From the NCBI GenBank assembly GCA_003586115.2, contig QVOM02000034.1, forward strand, positions 115,074,315 to 115,138,314: a DNA stretch of 64,000 bases, written 5' to 3'. Below the pieces are notes generated by a model. It was given only the letters and a program-made list of their open reading frames with translations, was not told the origin of the DNA and searched no databases. Source of the DNA: Salvator merianae (Eukaryota; Chordata; Lepidosauria; Squamata; Teiidae). Made by a program: the position numbers and the translations under genes. Below, piece by piece: positions 10,701-22,386 of the stretch. Numbering within the stretch: the stretch's first letter is position 1; each line of letters starts with the position of its first letter.

Positions 10701-13490
10701 AGCTGATTTAATCTGAAAGCACCTTTTTCAATCCAGATGCCTTTTTATCTGTTTTACTGCTAACTTTAATAAAGGTTAGATTTTACTAGTATAGTAAGCA
10801 AAAGTGACTGCAAAGTCTACTGCAATTATTTTAGAGCTTCTCTTTGACCTTTGGACAATAATATTCAAAGAGCAAATCAAGCCAAACTCTGATTTAGTGA
10901 CTTGCTTGTCACTAAATCAATCACACTCTTACAGTTAATCCCACTGGGAATCAATGAAATTTGTTAATGAAATTTAGTATTAAGAACAGTATTCAGTTAT
11001 TAGCATTTAGTAAGAACAGTATTCATTACTCAGTTGTTCCACATCTCCCAAGCCTGGTCTGCATTTCAAAGATTTTCTAAGGCCTATGCAAAAGGGTTCA
11101 AGCCCTCTTCAAGTTGTCATTTTTCTGGCACCTTCCCACCCTAAGTTACCTACTATTCCTTAGCGTGTACATTTTAAAAGCTCGCTTAGAAAACTAGAGG
11201 ACAAAAAATCTTTAAGAGCTACAGAGTTGTTGCAGGCAGCAAGGTGGGTGGGGTAAAATAATTGAGACTGCACTTATAGGGCCCTTTGGACCAACACTGA
11301 GGCAACCAGGGGGCAGGGCATCCAATTTTTTTTAGTCCCATTCAACTCTCAAATCTCCACTGCCCATGACTGAAGTGACCTCCCAGTAAACTGGTAGAAA
11401 GTACTATGAAGTTGCTGTTATGATGTTGCTGTTGTGGGTAATCACCTCCCCTCCCTCATGTAGATGACAGAGCAGGATGGTGGCAGCTCAGGCATGAACA
11501 TTACCCAGCAGCACCACATGAAGGACTGAATATGACTGACTCCTAGTGCAGTTTCTGGCCCTTTGAAGTGATTCCAGGCAACATCCTCATTCCACTCACA
11601 GTAGCATTCCACTTTCTGTTGTAGGGTCTTGGTCATATGGCTGAGGCTCAGACACCTCCATAGTCACTCTCATTTCTTCCTACCCTAGGTGGAAGGCTGC
11701 CTGGACTCAGCCAGGGTCTGCAGGTGTGCATTTGTCCAAATTTGACTAAAATGTTGGTATCTTCTCTTTCAAGAACACAACAGTTCAAAGCTATTACAAG
11801 CTACACTCGCCAAGCTTCACCTTCCTTGCATAGTTCCCACACACACATAGAGAGAGAGACCAATAACCAAATAACAAGAGCCTGCCTTCTGTTGATTCCT
11901 GTACCTATTATCAAGAAGCAAAACACTTAATTCCTGCCATTTCTGTATTCCTTGTATAAACTCAGTTTATATCCTTAACAGTTGAGTAATGTACACTTGA
12001 GACACACTAACCAATGAAGTCATAGATATTTCTATTTTACATGTGCTTCTCTCACACAAAGTCTTGAGAGGATTGTCCAGCAAAGGTTAACTTCTTTCCA
12101 TGGCACAAATCTACTCATGCATTAAGGAGCTTAAAACCCTATCCAAAATTAGTCCTTGCTTTGTAAGTTAACAAATAATTTAGGGTGTTCCCAATGTTCT
12201 AATATTCTAATATTGCACTTTTTGTGGGCCAGTTGTCTAACAGCAATTGAACTTAATTCATCTTGACAGCCCTAGAATTGAAAAGAACCTTGCTATTTTT
12301 GCTTAGTGGAGCTGTACAACTGTACATTGTAGTCTGGCAGATGTACAGTGCAACATCACAAGTTCTCCTGATTTCACCTTAGATTATGCAGGAACCTCCC
12401 CCTAGCAAGAACTTCTGCATTCGCCTCAGACTTTGTTTTGGGGAGGATCAGAAACATTCAAGGGAAATGCAGAACACCTCAACCATTGAGAAATTCAGTT
12501 ATTGCTATCTCAAATTTTATAGCAGGCAATATTTTGTTGCAGGAGTAACAAACAGGATGTCTTCCTCTCCCCTCAATTTCTTTTGTTAACCACAGCCAAC
12601 CTTGGTGCCCAGCCCACATGTCCAGATTGTTTCATTTCCCAGCGGCAATCTGTGATGTCCTGCCTCCACCCCAGCAGAAATCAACCGCTGCATAGGTGAA
12701 TGAAAGTAAGGTTTCAGTGATCAACTTAGAACAACTAAATCTTGACAAGAATACAGAGGGTTGCTAACACAGTGCTTATTACAGTTCGTTCCTTCGCAGC
12801 AATGTATCATTTTAGCCGTGTGCTTTCAACACTTTCCCTCTTGATTGCAGCTGTTAACAGACAACAGATTTTCCTGCTCTATTTTCTTGCATTGTTTTCC
12901 CACTCCTTTTACCTCTAAACTGTTTTAATTGGTTGACCCTACTTTCACTTCAGGCTTTATGCCAGGCATGCCATGCTTGACACAATCTTTATTTTCTGGC
13001 ATTAAGACGATTGGAAATTCATATTTGCCTCTGAAAATATATTTGAAATTACCATAGGAAACATCAATTGCCACATTTCCATTATATGACAATGACAACA
13101 TTTTCAAGCCCCCTGGGAACCCAGTCTCCACTTCTCCTCCCATCGAAGCATCTGGGAAAATTCACTAGCATCCTGGGACCCAGAAAAAGAAAGGTTAGCA
13201 CATGTGGTCAAGTCACTATCTAGCATCCTGATACATCCTGTCACTTCAGTGTGGCTCATAAATATGGGTTGTGGTGACTCAAGGGGTTGTCATGCATGCT
13301 CACAAAGGCTGAGGTTGCTCTCCGTGTACAGGCTCAGACTCTTCTGAACATGGCTTGACCCAATGACAGTAGAGCTGGGAGGCACCTTGGCCAATCATGG
13401 TGAGGCCATGGCAAGACTGTGATGATGGAGATGCTTCCTTCAAGGTGTATTTGGCCACATACATGAAGCTGCAATCAAGGTCTACAGTGG
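7772..13490. other. NTNG1: Intronic sequence, mostly unrecognised
   Basis: Mixed-composition intron with no exon, RNA gene or clear transposon terminus. A direct repeat TTTAAAAATGCYAC occurs at 9761-9774 and 9857-9870. The open frames at 9477-9743 (minus), 9749-10147 (+) and 9950-10189 (minus) overlap each other and lack recognisable domains. A T-rich patch at 10524-10540 may be a LINE tail. Confidence 0.4.
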
Positions 13491-13499
13491 GCAGTCTTC

Positions 13500-13955
13500 A
13501 AAAACAAAGTTGTGAATTGCCTTGACACATTTGTGTCAAGCAAATTGGTTTGTGGGGTTCACAATTAACCAAACCCCACTAAAGTTTGGGGTTCAATGTG
13601 AAAGCAAAGTGAACTGGGGGAAATTTGATGGATGGTTTGTGATTGGCAAAGTTTGAGGCCATGTACCAGGCCTTCTGGGAGTCCAGCAGGCCTAGAAGAT
13701 TCCAAGATGCATGGCTGGTGACAGCAGCATGGTTGGGCCAATGGGGGGAGATGGCAAGGCACAGTTCAAGCAATGGCAAAGTGTGATCTAAGAGGTGGCA
13801 GTTGTGATGAGGGAAGGAGGAGAGTCTGGGACAAACAGAAACGTTGTAAACCATTTAAAAAATGGAACCATCCAATTCTAAATTCAATATTGAGTGGATT
13901 GTGGTTCAGGCTTGTAACTAATCAAAGTGCAATTTTCAATTTGTGCACATCCCTG
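13500..13955. mobile_element. Decayed hAT-like multi-hairpin element, right end
   Basis: The right end, on the minus strand, is CAGGGATGTGCACAAATTG, matching the termini of the intact elements at 17274 and 50022. Inside are hairpins such as CTTGACACATTTGTGTCAAG and GGTTTGTGGGGTT paired with AACCAAACCCC. I could not locate the left terminus, so the start is approximate. Confidence 0.5.
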
Positions 13956-14999
13956 ATCTCCACATTCCACCCATATTTTTCACCCATGAAGATAAAAGCC
14001 AAAAAAAACACAGTTTATTTACTTTTCTGAGAATTATTTCTCTTCCGTCCCCAGAAGTATTTTTTTCACTCCTGCTGTCCTTGAAGAACACACCATTTTC
14101 TCTTTGCTTTTAATAGGCCTAGCAATTCAAGTAAAAGTGTTTCTGAAAGAATTGGGAGGGAGTCATTATTTCGTTCTTTCCTCCAGAGCATTGTGCTTGG
14201 AGTATATAGTTCTCTCAAGGGCTGCTACTGTGATTAGTGAGACCAAAAAAGAACCTAATAAGATGCATAATACAATCAGAAGAGAAACCAGAGAATGAGG
14301 TTCATAGTAAAGCTTCCCAGGATCTTGTTGTTCAGATTATTTTGAAGCTGGTTGCTACTCCCTCTGGATATGAAAACATTCTGGAAAGTGTCTAAGCAAG
14401 CTTGATAAAATCCTGAGGTGGTAAACTAATGGTTGAAAGAACATTTCCAAAGTCTGGGAGCTCCCCCTGGCTCACTTGAGTCATACAAAATACTGTGTGA
14501 TAAATTTTCAAATTTTCTCCAGGGACATAATATATAAAGGATGTTTTTTATTTGTTTTTTTTCAACAATTTTATTGGCTGAATGGAGTTTGTTTAAATCC
14601 CAGAGTTAGTTCATTCATTAGCTACATAGCTAGTTAAGTTCCATAGTTCTGGGTATGAAGCACAGCATACTGGAGAAGCAGTATACTGAACTTCGAATGC
14701 AAATATATGAGAGAGAGCAGCGAGTAATTTTGGCTTCTGCTCATACATTCTAAAGCATATCCTGGTCAGCAGATTAGTTTTAACAGCAGCATATTTATAC
14801 TATGCAAACCTGAAGACTGAATGGTGCTGGTTTTCTTAACTTTTTCTCCTCTTCTGTATACTATAACAGAGATGATCAAAGCTTTTCTGTACCTTAGCTT
14901 GAATGTGAGGGTGAGCATCTACTCAATATAGCATAAGAAAGAGAAGTTACTGAATGTCAGCATGGGAGCAAATATGTGAGATAAAAGATGAAGGTGATC
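13956..14999. other. NTNG1: Intronic sequence, nothing recognised
   Basis: A+T-rich intron without recognisable features. Confidence 0.4.
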
Positions 15000-15000
15000 A

Positions 15001-15112
15001 CTTATTTATTTATTTATTTTTATATATATCACCCTTCATCCGACATTTCCAGGGTGAGTCACAACAATAAAAAAAGATAAAATCCATAAAATAACCTAAA
15101 ACATAATATAAC
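15001..15112 (-). mobile_element. L2-like LINE 3' end with (AAAT)n tail
   Basis: The minus strand reads GTGACTCACCCTGGAAATG, then TCGGATGAAGGGTGATATAT, then (AAAT)n, parallel to the GCCGCCCCGAGTC...GGCGGCATATAAG...(AATA)n tail at 918-983. Confidence 0.65.
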
Positions 15113-15726
15113 CATCCCTCCCTTTGCAACAATCATAGTTGCCTTTCTTGATTCTAAATCTGATTTACTAATTCTTGACAATAGAATGCACAGATCTAAA
15201 GGCATTTTTTTACAAGGAAAGCATATGGTTTGTTGTTAAAAATATATCAAAGAATAACTCTCACACTCTTCTTTTTAAATTTTTGTCAGCTTGAGAGATT
15301 CCCTTGTGTGACCTCAAATCTACTGCTTGACACTTACAAGCGAGTGAATCAACTTGCTATTAGCAGTTACAGTTAGTTATGTAGATGTCAATAGAAGCTG
15401 CAAGAAGCTGAAAAACCCATGATTTATTCTCACAAAAAGTGAAAGCTTCTGCCTTGGATGTACCAGAATGCTTATGTAACTGCAAAATAAAAGACAAGTA
15501 TTTAAAAAATGCTCCTTGCCAAAATAATGAGTGTAACAAGATGAGTGGTCAGGAAAACAAATTTGTCCTCCTCCACAGGAAGAGCTGAAATCTGTGGGAT
15601 TAGACAGTAATCTTTAAAAATTACAGATTAATATTGGAGGATGTTTCATTTTCATATGGGCAGCATAAATAAATTCATTTCTTGGTTGGAATGAGGAGAT
15701 AGGTATGAAGAAGTTGTAGAAACTGA

Positions 15727-16160
15727 GGCCACTTTTAGACATCACTTATTTATTCCACAGTTTGTCGATTTACCAGTATAAAGCACCTTTGGAATTGTCA
15801 CACATTGTCTAGACATTAAATTGATACTCCACTTCTCTGCATTTCCCAATGCAGTACAGTGACGTTAACAGCTGTGTGATTTTCTTTTTACATGACCTAA
15901 CCTTCCTGTCATGCCATACAGGTGACCAACAGTATCACTTGAAGTATTTCCAGGTAGCCACAGCTCATGCTGAGATCTCGTTATACTTCTTGTGCAGTAA
16001 TCTAGACAAAGATGCAATTATGGAATAATAGAATATTGTGCTACAAATAGCAATTACCTGGTAAATTGGGCCTATATTCCGGGACTGTATTGGGAGGATC
16101 ATGATCATATCTGGCAAATCACAAAATAATCATAGGGTTTTGACCCTGTCTGGATGTGGC
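15727..16160 (+). mobile_element. Two-copy TIR repeat, copy 1
   Basis: Left end GGCCACTTTTAGACATCACT and right end (minus strand) GCCACATCCAGACAGGG form imperfect inverted ends. The whole block is collinear with 30263-30722: shared landmarks include TTTACCAGTATAAAGCAC, GAAGTATTTCCAGGT, TTGTGCAGTAATC and GGGACTGTAT. No coding capacity. Probably a non-autonomous DNA transposon; superfamily not resolved. Confidence 0.65.
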
Positions 16161-16580
16161 TAACAGTGTCAATTTTTCCAGATACATACATACATTGGGT
16201 GACCCACTGTTTGCCTTTGCCATCTCTGCTCTGAGAAAGTGTCTGTTTGAGTGACCAATGAAATCAGTGAATTGGGTTTGGTTATCAGATTTTATTCACT
16301 GACAGATGGCACAACTCCCTCCCCTATCTAACAGTCCTCTCTCTTTGGAAAATTTTAAAGCACCACGAACAAAATGATGGAAAGATTACAAAGCACCCAA
16401 TATTCATAATTTTAAGAGGCAAAAAAGGAAGAAAGGAAAAGGTAGCCAAGTTGGCTGATGGTTCATATCACTGTGTGTAAATGTGTTCCCACTACAGAGT
16501 GACATTTTGATTCAGCAGGTAGAGAGGAGAAAAGGGCAGTGTATAAATCAGGTCTCTGTTTTCATCTCTTTCCCCCAAGG

Positions 16581-16795
16581 CAGTGATTCCCAACTTGGGG
16601 TATGCATACCCCTAGGGGTATGAACCAGAGTATTTAGGGGTACACACAAAACACTGAATATTGGGAGAAAAAGGCACACGTGTCAACAGTGTAAAACAAC
16701 TATATTAAGTACAAACATTTTGCTAAAATGAAGGACACAATTTATGGAATTGGGTACCAAGGGGTACACAAGTGAAAAAGGGTTGGGAACCACTG
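16581..16795. mobile_element. hAT-type MITE, 215 bp
   Basis: Left terminus CAGTGATTCCCAACTTGGGG; right terminus (minus strand) CAGTGGTTCCCAACCCTTTT. Both start CAG and differ at a few sites, as in hAT families with a CAGYGGTTC end. Flanks CCCCAAGG (16573-16580) and CCCTAGGG (16796-16803) agree at 6 of 8 bases. Internally, several GGGGTA/TACCCC blocks can pair. Confidence 0.8.
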
Positions 16796-16832
16796 CCCTA
16801 GGGAACACACCATGCTTATTGCTCCACCCTGT

Positions 16833-17160
16833 GGGTGATTCCGCACTGCCCAGTATACCAGACTAGCAAGTATAATAGAAGTCTCATTTTCGCACACTGG
16901 TGACCCTTCTCAGGGCCTCCCTTAGACCACACCAGTATACAGAAGAGAGGTTCTTAGTACAGTTACTGTTCTGGTATACTAGCCTGAGTCTCCTGAATTC
17001 CAGAGTTCCTGAAGAACTCACAATCCAGTTTGTCTGCAACATGCATACATTTATACATATCTGTTATCTTCCTCTGCTCAGGCCATTCTGGCTGTTTCTA
17101 ACAGAAAATGTAGCCAAAAACACTGGGGAACACCAGCTGGATGCATTCTGCTTGTAGGCT
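16833..17160. mobile_element. Possible Harbinger-like MITE, one end
   Basis: GGGTGATTCCGCACTGCCC resembles the family terminus. The following CAGTATACCAGACTAG and GGGCCTCCCTTAGACCACAC are shared with the repeat at 37638-38110 (GGGGCCTCCCTTAGACCACA). The right end was not found. Confidence 0.4.
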
Positions 17161-17273
17161 TCAGTATCTACAGACTAGATACTTCTGGGTACAAAAGTTA
17201 TCTGAGCATCTAGGAGAAAGACTATATTTAAAAATGACCAAGAATGCCAATCTGGACCTTCAGTCATCATTAG

Positions 17274-18283
17274 TAGGGATGTGCCAAATGAATTTGTCAC
17301 CTTCACATTTCATACGAAAATGGCATTTTTGCCATTTTCGTACGAAGTGCAAAAACACCATTTTTCTAATCTTATTGCAAACATGAATGGCAAAGATTAC
17401 TTTTATTTTCATTGAAATTCATGATCTTTGCCATTGCTGGTAGTCTTTGTTTGCCCCTGTGCTCACTGCAATAAAAAGTTCTACTTCTTCCAACTTGGAG
17501 GAGGTAGAATTTTTTATTGGCTGCTCACTTGGCCTCAGCAATTGGTCACTGTATTTGAGTGACTGCTGTGCTAGCCTATTGGATGCCTTGGTTCCCTGAT
17601 TCCTAGGAAACAGGCATTCTATTCATTGTTTTTGAAATTGGGTAGGGGAGGCAAAAGGAGAGGCACCAGGGACTTTTTCTCAGGTACCTTTCTGTTTGTC
17701 AGATTGAAGACTTCAGAATGGTGAATTTTGCATTCCATGTGGTCTCTGCCTTCAGTTCTTACCTTGGTTTACCTTTGGCTTTAATCCCATTGCTCCCCTG
17801 CAACAAAATTAAAGCAAAAGGTAAGCCAAGGTAAGGGGAAGGGAGGATCACTGCGGGGGGGGGGGACTTCTATATTTTTGCATTATTTTTTGCTCTGTTT
17901 CTTTTTGGTGTTTATTATGTTTGCAGGCATTTTATGGCAACACGGCACTTCTTCTTTTTTTTCATTGTTAGCTCCACCATTTTTTTTACCTTTGGGTTAA
18001 ATGTATGTTTTATGCAACCTGAATAAAATTATTTTTTTAAAAAATGGTGGCACCTGACAATGAAAAAAAATAGTGCCGTGTTGCCATAGAATGCTGCACC
18101 ATCCCCCGGGCATTTATTTACACGTTAACTTCCTCTTTCTTTTTGCGAAGATTTTCATCGAAGCTTCGCAACAAAAATGAAGCTGGCATTTTTCCTTTGT
18201 GGGTTTTTCGCATGAAAACAAAGCTTGCCAGTTTTGCTTCGTTGTGAAGCAAAAAGCAAAAAATGACTTCGTGCACATCCCTA
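17274..18283. mobile_element. hAT-like multi-hairpin element, 1,010 bp, perfect 8-bp duplication
   Basis: The left end TAGGGATGTGC and the right end (minus strand) TAGGGATGTGCACGAAG are flanked by identical ATCATTAG copies (17266-17273 and 18284-18291). The interior is a row of hairpins: TACGAAAATGGC with GCCATTTTCGTA near 17315; a stem around AATGGCAAAGAT/ATCTTTGCCATT near 17385-17435; TTCTACTTCTTCC/GGAGGAGGTAGAA near 17480; ACCTTGGTTTACCTTT/AAAGGTAAGCCAAGGT at 17760-17835; and a roughly 60-bp arm pair (ATGGCAACACGGCACT with AGTGCCGTGTTGCCAT) between about 17930 and 18095. No transposase is encoded. The perfect duplication points to recent insertion. Confidence 0.9.
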
Positions 18284-18339
18284 ATCATTAGTGCTATGTC
18301 ACCAGGAACTATTTAAGCTAGAAATAAAGTGGACATGTG

Positions 18340-18732
18340 ATACAGAGGTGCTAGACTGAAGCCCCACATGAGCAGCCCAGCAAGGAGATGACTCAAGCAA
18401 AGAGTGTGCAAGACACCTCTGGGCCAAGAGGCATGACAAACAAATTCTCTTCACGTCATAGCTCCTACAGGCTTGCAACTGCAGAACAAATGGTACACGC
18501 CTCAGTGGTCCAGTTTACCACAGGGGACCCATTTTGGTGGCATGCCTTTTTGTTCCACTATAATGGATCCCCTGGAATCCTGGAGGCCAGGAACTTTCAT
18601 TCCTAGCCATCAGAGCCTTCAGAGACAGCACCAAAACTGGCATTCAAATGCAGATAGCTATATTCTGGTCCAGAGAAGGATCCATCCTCATGTGTGATGG
18701 ATTCCTTCATCCAGATCAGAACAGAAGACTCT
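18340..18732. other. MITE-related sequence next to the element at 18733
   Basis: CAGTTTACCACAGGGGACCC followed by ATTTTGGTGGCA parallels CAGTTTACCAGGGGACCC and TGCCACCAAAATGG in the element at 48121-48924. No ends were identified. Confidence 0.4.
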
Positions 18733-19273
18733 GGGCCTTTTTTGCTTTAAGGTAGTGAGTGTCAGGGATACTCACTAGCTAAATATGTCTACACCACATA
18801 GAGGTCCATGTGACCGGGAGCAGCCTAGAGCTGCTCCCAATCACAAATAGCTACAGAGCACTTAATTGTGCTCCACAACTTGGAGCAGCTATGCTGCTCC
18901 CAGTCAAGTGCATTCACATCCATTTCCGGGTGCAAATGCATGGCCACATGGCATGCCATGCCTGCACTAGCACCTGCACAATCATGCGATCACACCTGCA
19001 TGCACCTGTATGATCTGCAGCACTGCCGGTTGCCACAGCAGTGGCCGGACACTTCCCAGCTGCTATCATGGCAAAGTTTGTGAGCAGGATACCAGCATTC
19101 ACAGTGCAAATGCTGGTATCCTGCTGGTATTCTAGCTAGGCCCTGCAGTGCAGATGGTGCCCATGCTGCATGGTTCAGTCCACCGTAGAATGGAATAAGT
19201 ATCCTATTCTAAGGTGAAAAGTGCAAAAATTCCCTCTGATTCAGATCAAGAAAGGTAAGTGCAAAAACGGCCA
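18733..19273 (+). mobile_element. Harbinger-like MITE
   Basis: Left end GGGCCTTTTTTGCTTTAAGG; right end (minus strand) TGGCCGTTTTTGCACTTACC. Inside are the family hairpin GTGAGTGTCAGGGATACTC, arms GGGAGCAGCCTAGAGCTGCT and GGAGCAGCTATGCTGCTCC, and a perfect pair CAGGATACCAGCATT/AATGCTGGTATCCTG near 19085. It shares long collinear blocks with 25838-26285, for example CACTTCCGGGTGC-type and CCTGCATG motifs. Confidence 0.75.
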
Positions 19274-20079
19274 TAGATCAAATTCAAAGGCACTCCAGCC
19301 TAAGATGAGATTTTAGGGAAATGTTAGTGAGAAGAATCTGGGATTTGGAGCAGATACTAATATTAATTTGCAAGTCACTATAAAGGAATCAAGGTGAATG
19401 CTGATGTTTCTTTCAGATTTTTCTTTGTTTTCTTTCACTGTTGCCCAGTCATTTAAATGTTTTACATCAGACAGTTAAAATGCAATTGACCCAAAAGTTC
19501 TTGAATTTTAAGAGCTTTTTAACTTGCATATCATTAGAGCAATTAAAAGATGGGTGTTTTGATAAGCTCTATAATAGGTTTTGTTTTCAAACTGTTAGAA
19601 GCTTACCTCTTTGTGATTTCCATTTGAAATATGCAGCCTTAAATTCTTTGTTTCGATATATGCATCCTTCAAACATTTATAAGCTCGTCACTGCATAGAT
19701 ACATCTCAGCTGAGCTAAGCATCCATTGACTTCTTTTTTCCATTCATTATGCATCATTCTCTTCAGCACACAACTCATTTTTGTAGCTTCAGAATAAATT
19801 CTTTCACAATGGCATGCACAGAATTTACTGGAGTAGTTCAATTGCATTTTGATAGATTGGTAACGATATAGACTACCATGGTACTTCAGAAGGCAGTACT
19901 TTTGAGTATGCAGTACAAAATGTCATTGCTGTCCTCTTATTACTTCTTGGAGTGTGGATATTTTGCTATGTTCTATGGAACTAGGGTCAGACAGATAACT
20001 GTGATAGATCTCTCGATTCTCACCCAAAAAAAAAAAAAGATTTACCTGTGGAACTGATAAGGAATGAACTAGCTATCTG
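19274..20079. other. NTNG1: Intronic sequence, nothing recognised
   Basis: A+T-rich intron. A short A run lies at about 20026-20038. No conserved frame was seen. Confidence 0.4.
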
Positions 20080-22092
20080 GAGAGAATTATTCAGATTCAG
20101 TTATTCCAGCAGGACCTAAAAATAATAGGTAGGTTTCACTAACTGCTCTAAAACAGTTTGAGATTGACTGGCATACATTCTCAAGGAAAAAGGAGTAAAG
20201 GAAGGAGTTCCAAGGCAGGAGGAATGCAAAAAATTGACAATCTTTATTAAAAACAAATAACAAAAGAGTGATTTATTCCAAGACAGCAATAGCCTGCAAT
20301 AGCATGCAATGAACTATGGTTTTCAATGCAGTGATATAGGCAAGAGAATGATGTACTAAAAAAAAAGAACTGTAAGGAGAGTCTAGGTGCAGCAGTGAAG
20401 TTGTACTAAAGTGGGAAGGCAGAGCCTCCCAGTGTGTATGAGAGTGTGTGTGGTGCAGTCCTAACCCAAGGGTCCCTAACAGTTCAAAACAGCTGTCTCC
20501 CATGTTCTGTTTCCAAGATCCACTCTTCTCAACCAGACCAAAAAATAACTCTGACTCATTCTCTGACTTTCTTGGCTCCAGATTCCAGGTAAAGTTGCCC
20601 ACTTGCCAACCTGGTCCTACAGTCTGCCACAAAGCACTATGCTCACTGTGGAAAGCAAAAAAGAAGAAGGAAGCAAAAGGTGTTATCACCCTTGAAGTCT
20701 TCTACAGGTAGCCTTCACCAGACTGGAAAGGAAAAATGGAGAGAGGAGAACTTCTCACCCTTGGATCTCTGCACGCAAGGGAATCGGGTACCAAATGCAC
20801 AGGCTCAGAAGCCAAATAGAGGGAATGAGAAAGTGGAATGCTCCACTATCCTCACTTCCCAAATGCACAACTCTTTACCAGGTGGCAGAGAATATGGAAG
20901 CTTGGAGGTTCTTGGTTGAGAACCAAGGCAGGAGGAGGAAGAGAGTGACGGAGCAGAGACCCTCTTTCCAGTGATTTCAGTTTTTGCAGTGTTGCAGGGC
21001 AGTGAAAGAATGAATTTCATCTAAGGCACTGTTGTAAAAAGTGCAGTAGGAGGCACGGTGGCGCAGGTGGCTAAGGCACTGATCTTTCAATAGGAGGATC
21101 GGAGTTTAAGGCCCCTGTCTGCCGTGTAGAGGGGATGAGCGCCCTCTATTGGCCTCTAGCTCCAGTCAACCTAGCTGTTTGAAAGCAAGTAATTGCAAGT
21201 AGATAAATAGGGAGCATCACATTGTGTGATGCGGAAGACAGACAGATGTAAGCCTTCGGGCAAAAAATAACCTTGTAAGCCGCTTTGAGTCAGCTTCGGC
21301 CGAGAAAAGCGGGGTATAAAAACCAAGTTCTTCTTCTTCTTCTTCAGAAGTCCTCTCTGGAGAGCACAGGTTTTCACCAGTTTCAGGAAAGAGGCAGTGG
21401 TCTTCAGAGAAGCCGGGACCTCCTGCTCTTTAGTTGCAGGAGATGAAAGGAGGCAATAGGTTTCCTTCCCCGCCCCCCCAGACAGCTAGGAAGAGAGTAT
21501 TCTTGAGGCTCCAGGATGGACTGGATGATCTGGTGGCACAATCTTCTTTCTCCAGTGATGTTGAGTGATTTCAGCTTCAGCAAGATTCAGAGACCAGGAA
21601 TTTAACTTATGGGCAAAACATGGGCACTTTTATGCCTTTTTCATGAGGCTAAAAGTAGATCAAGCAGGGTAATAAGATGAAAAATGGATTGGAGTCCTGC
21701 ACGTTCAATTGGTCCCTTGGCAATGCAAGTTTAAACACAGAGGTGTGGTGAGGAAAGGTGATAGGTGAGGTAGGCTAAAGTCACTTATACAAAGTTGTTT
21801 ACAGGTTAAATGCCAATCAAGGGAGAGGTGACTCACTGAGTTGACAAATACTTAGAACAACACTGACCAAGAAAAATGACAGAATCTCTTTATTATCACC
21901 AAGGGCACTGTGCCAGGTGTGAACATTTCTAAAGCTGCAAGCTGGAAACATGATTGTATCTTCTAGAGTGGAAAAAGACTTGCTCTTGCAGACCACTTAG
22001 TGTCTTCATATGTGACATCTAAAGGAGCTGGAGGGGGCTAGCAGTAACCTGATTTTCAAAATGAAACTTTTTATTCCTATGGCTTTCCCAAA
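20080..22092 (-). mobile_element. Unclassified 1.9-kb repeat, minus-strand copy, with SINE insertion
   Basis: Read on the minus strand, this region is collinear with 38240-40155. Matches in order include CACACCTGGCACAGT; GCATTTAACCTGTAAACAA; CCCTGCTTGATCTACTTTTA; TCACTGGAGAAAGAAGA; TTCTCTGAAGACC; AGTGAGGATAGTGGAGCATT; TAGTGCTTTGTGGCAGACTG; TGTTTTTAATAAAGATTG; and CCTGCTGGAATAACTGAA at the 3' side. Copies have diverged substantially. A SINE interrupts it at 21049-21345 and another sits at its 5' border (22095). Two AATAAA signals near the 3' side suggest a retroelement, possibly a long terminal repeat, but I found no confirmed ends. The open frame at 20273-20689 (138 aa) lies in the same frame as the 211-aa frame of the other copy. 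Confidence 0.7.
21049..21345 (+). mobile_element. tRNA-derived SINE with L2-like tail, copy 1
   Basis: The head GGCACGGTGGCGCAGGTGGC is a tRNA-like region with a Pol III A box. A B-box-like GGAGTTTAAGGCCC follows at the expected distance (GTTCGAGGCCC in copy 2). The body carries CTAGCTCCAGTCAACCTAGC and GAAAGCAAGTAATTGCAAG. The tail TTGTAAGCCGCTTTGAGTC, CTTCGGCCGAG, GCGGGGTATAAAAACCAA matches the L2 3' end at 915-958. It ends in (TTC)6. Confidence 0.9.
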
Positions 22093-22094
22093 AA

Positions 22095-22386
22095 GGAGGC
22101 ACTGTGGTGCAGGTGGCTAAGGCACTGATCTTTCAATAAGAGGATCAGAGTTCGAGGCCCTTGTCTGCCGTGTAGAGGGGATGAGCGCCCTCTACTGGCC
22201 TCTAGCTCCAGTCAACCTAGCTGTTCGAAAGCAAGTAATTGCAAGTAGATAAACAGGGAGCATCACTTGTGTGATGCGGAAGATAGATGTAAGCCTTTGG
22301 GCGAAAAATAACCTTGTAAGCTGCTTTGAGTCAGCTTCGGCCAAGAAAAGCGGGGTATAAAAACCAAATTCTTCTTATTCTTCTTC
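22095..22386 (+). mobile_element. tRNA-derived SINE with L2-like tail, copy 2
   Basis: Nearly identical to copy 1 along its length, with an intact B box (GAGTTCGAGGCCC). It ends in a TTC-rich run. Short direct CCAAAA flanks (22089-22094 and 22387-22392) may be a target duplication. Confidence 0.9.

Noticed and set aside
17274..18283. CRISPR-like or microRNA cluster
   Set aside because: The repeated stems are unequal, mutually different and enclosed by transposon ends with a target duplication. The host is eukaryotic.
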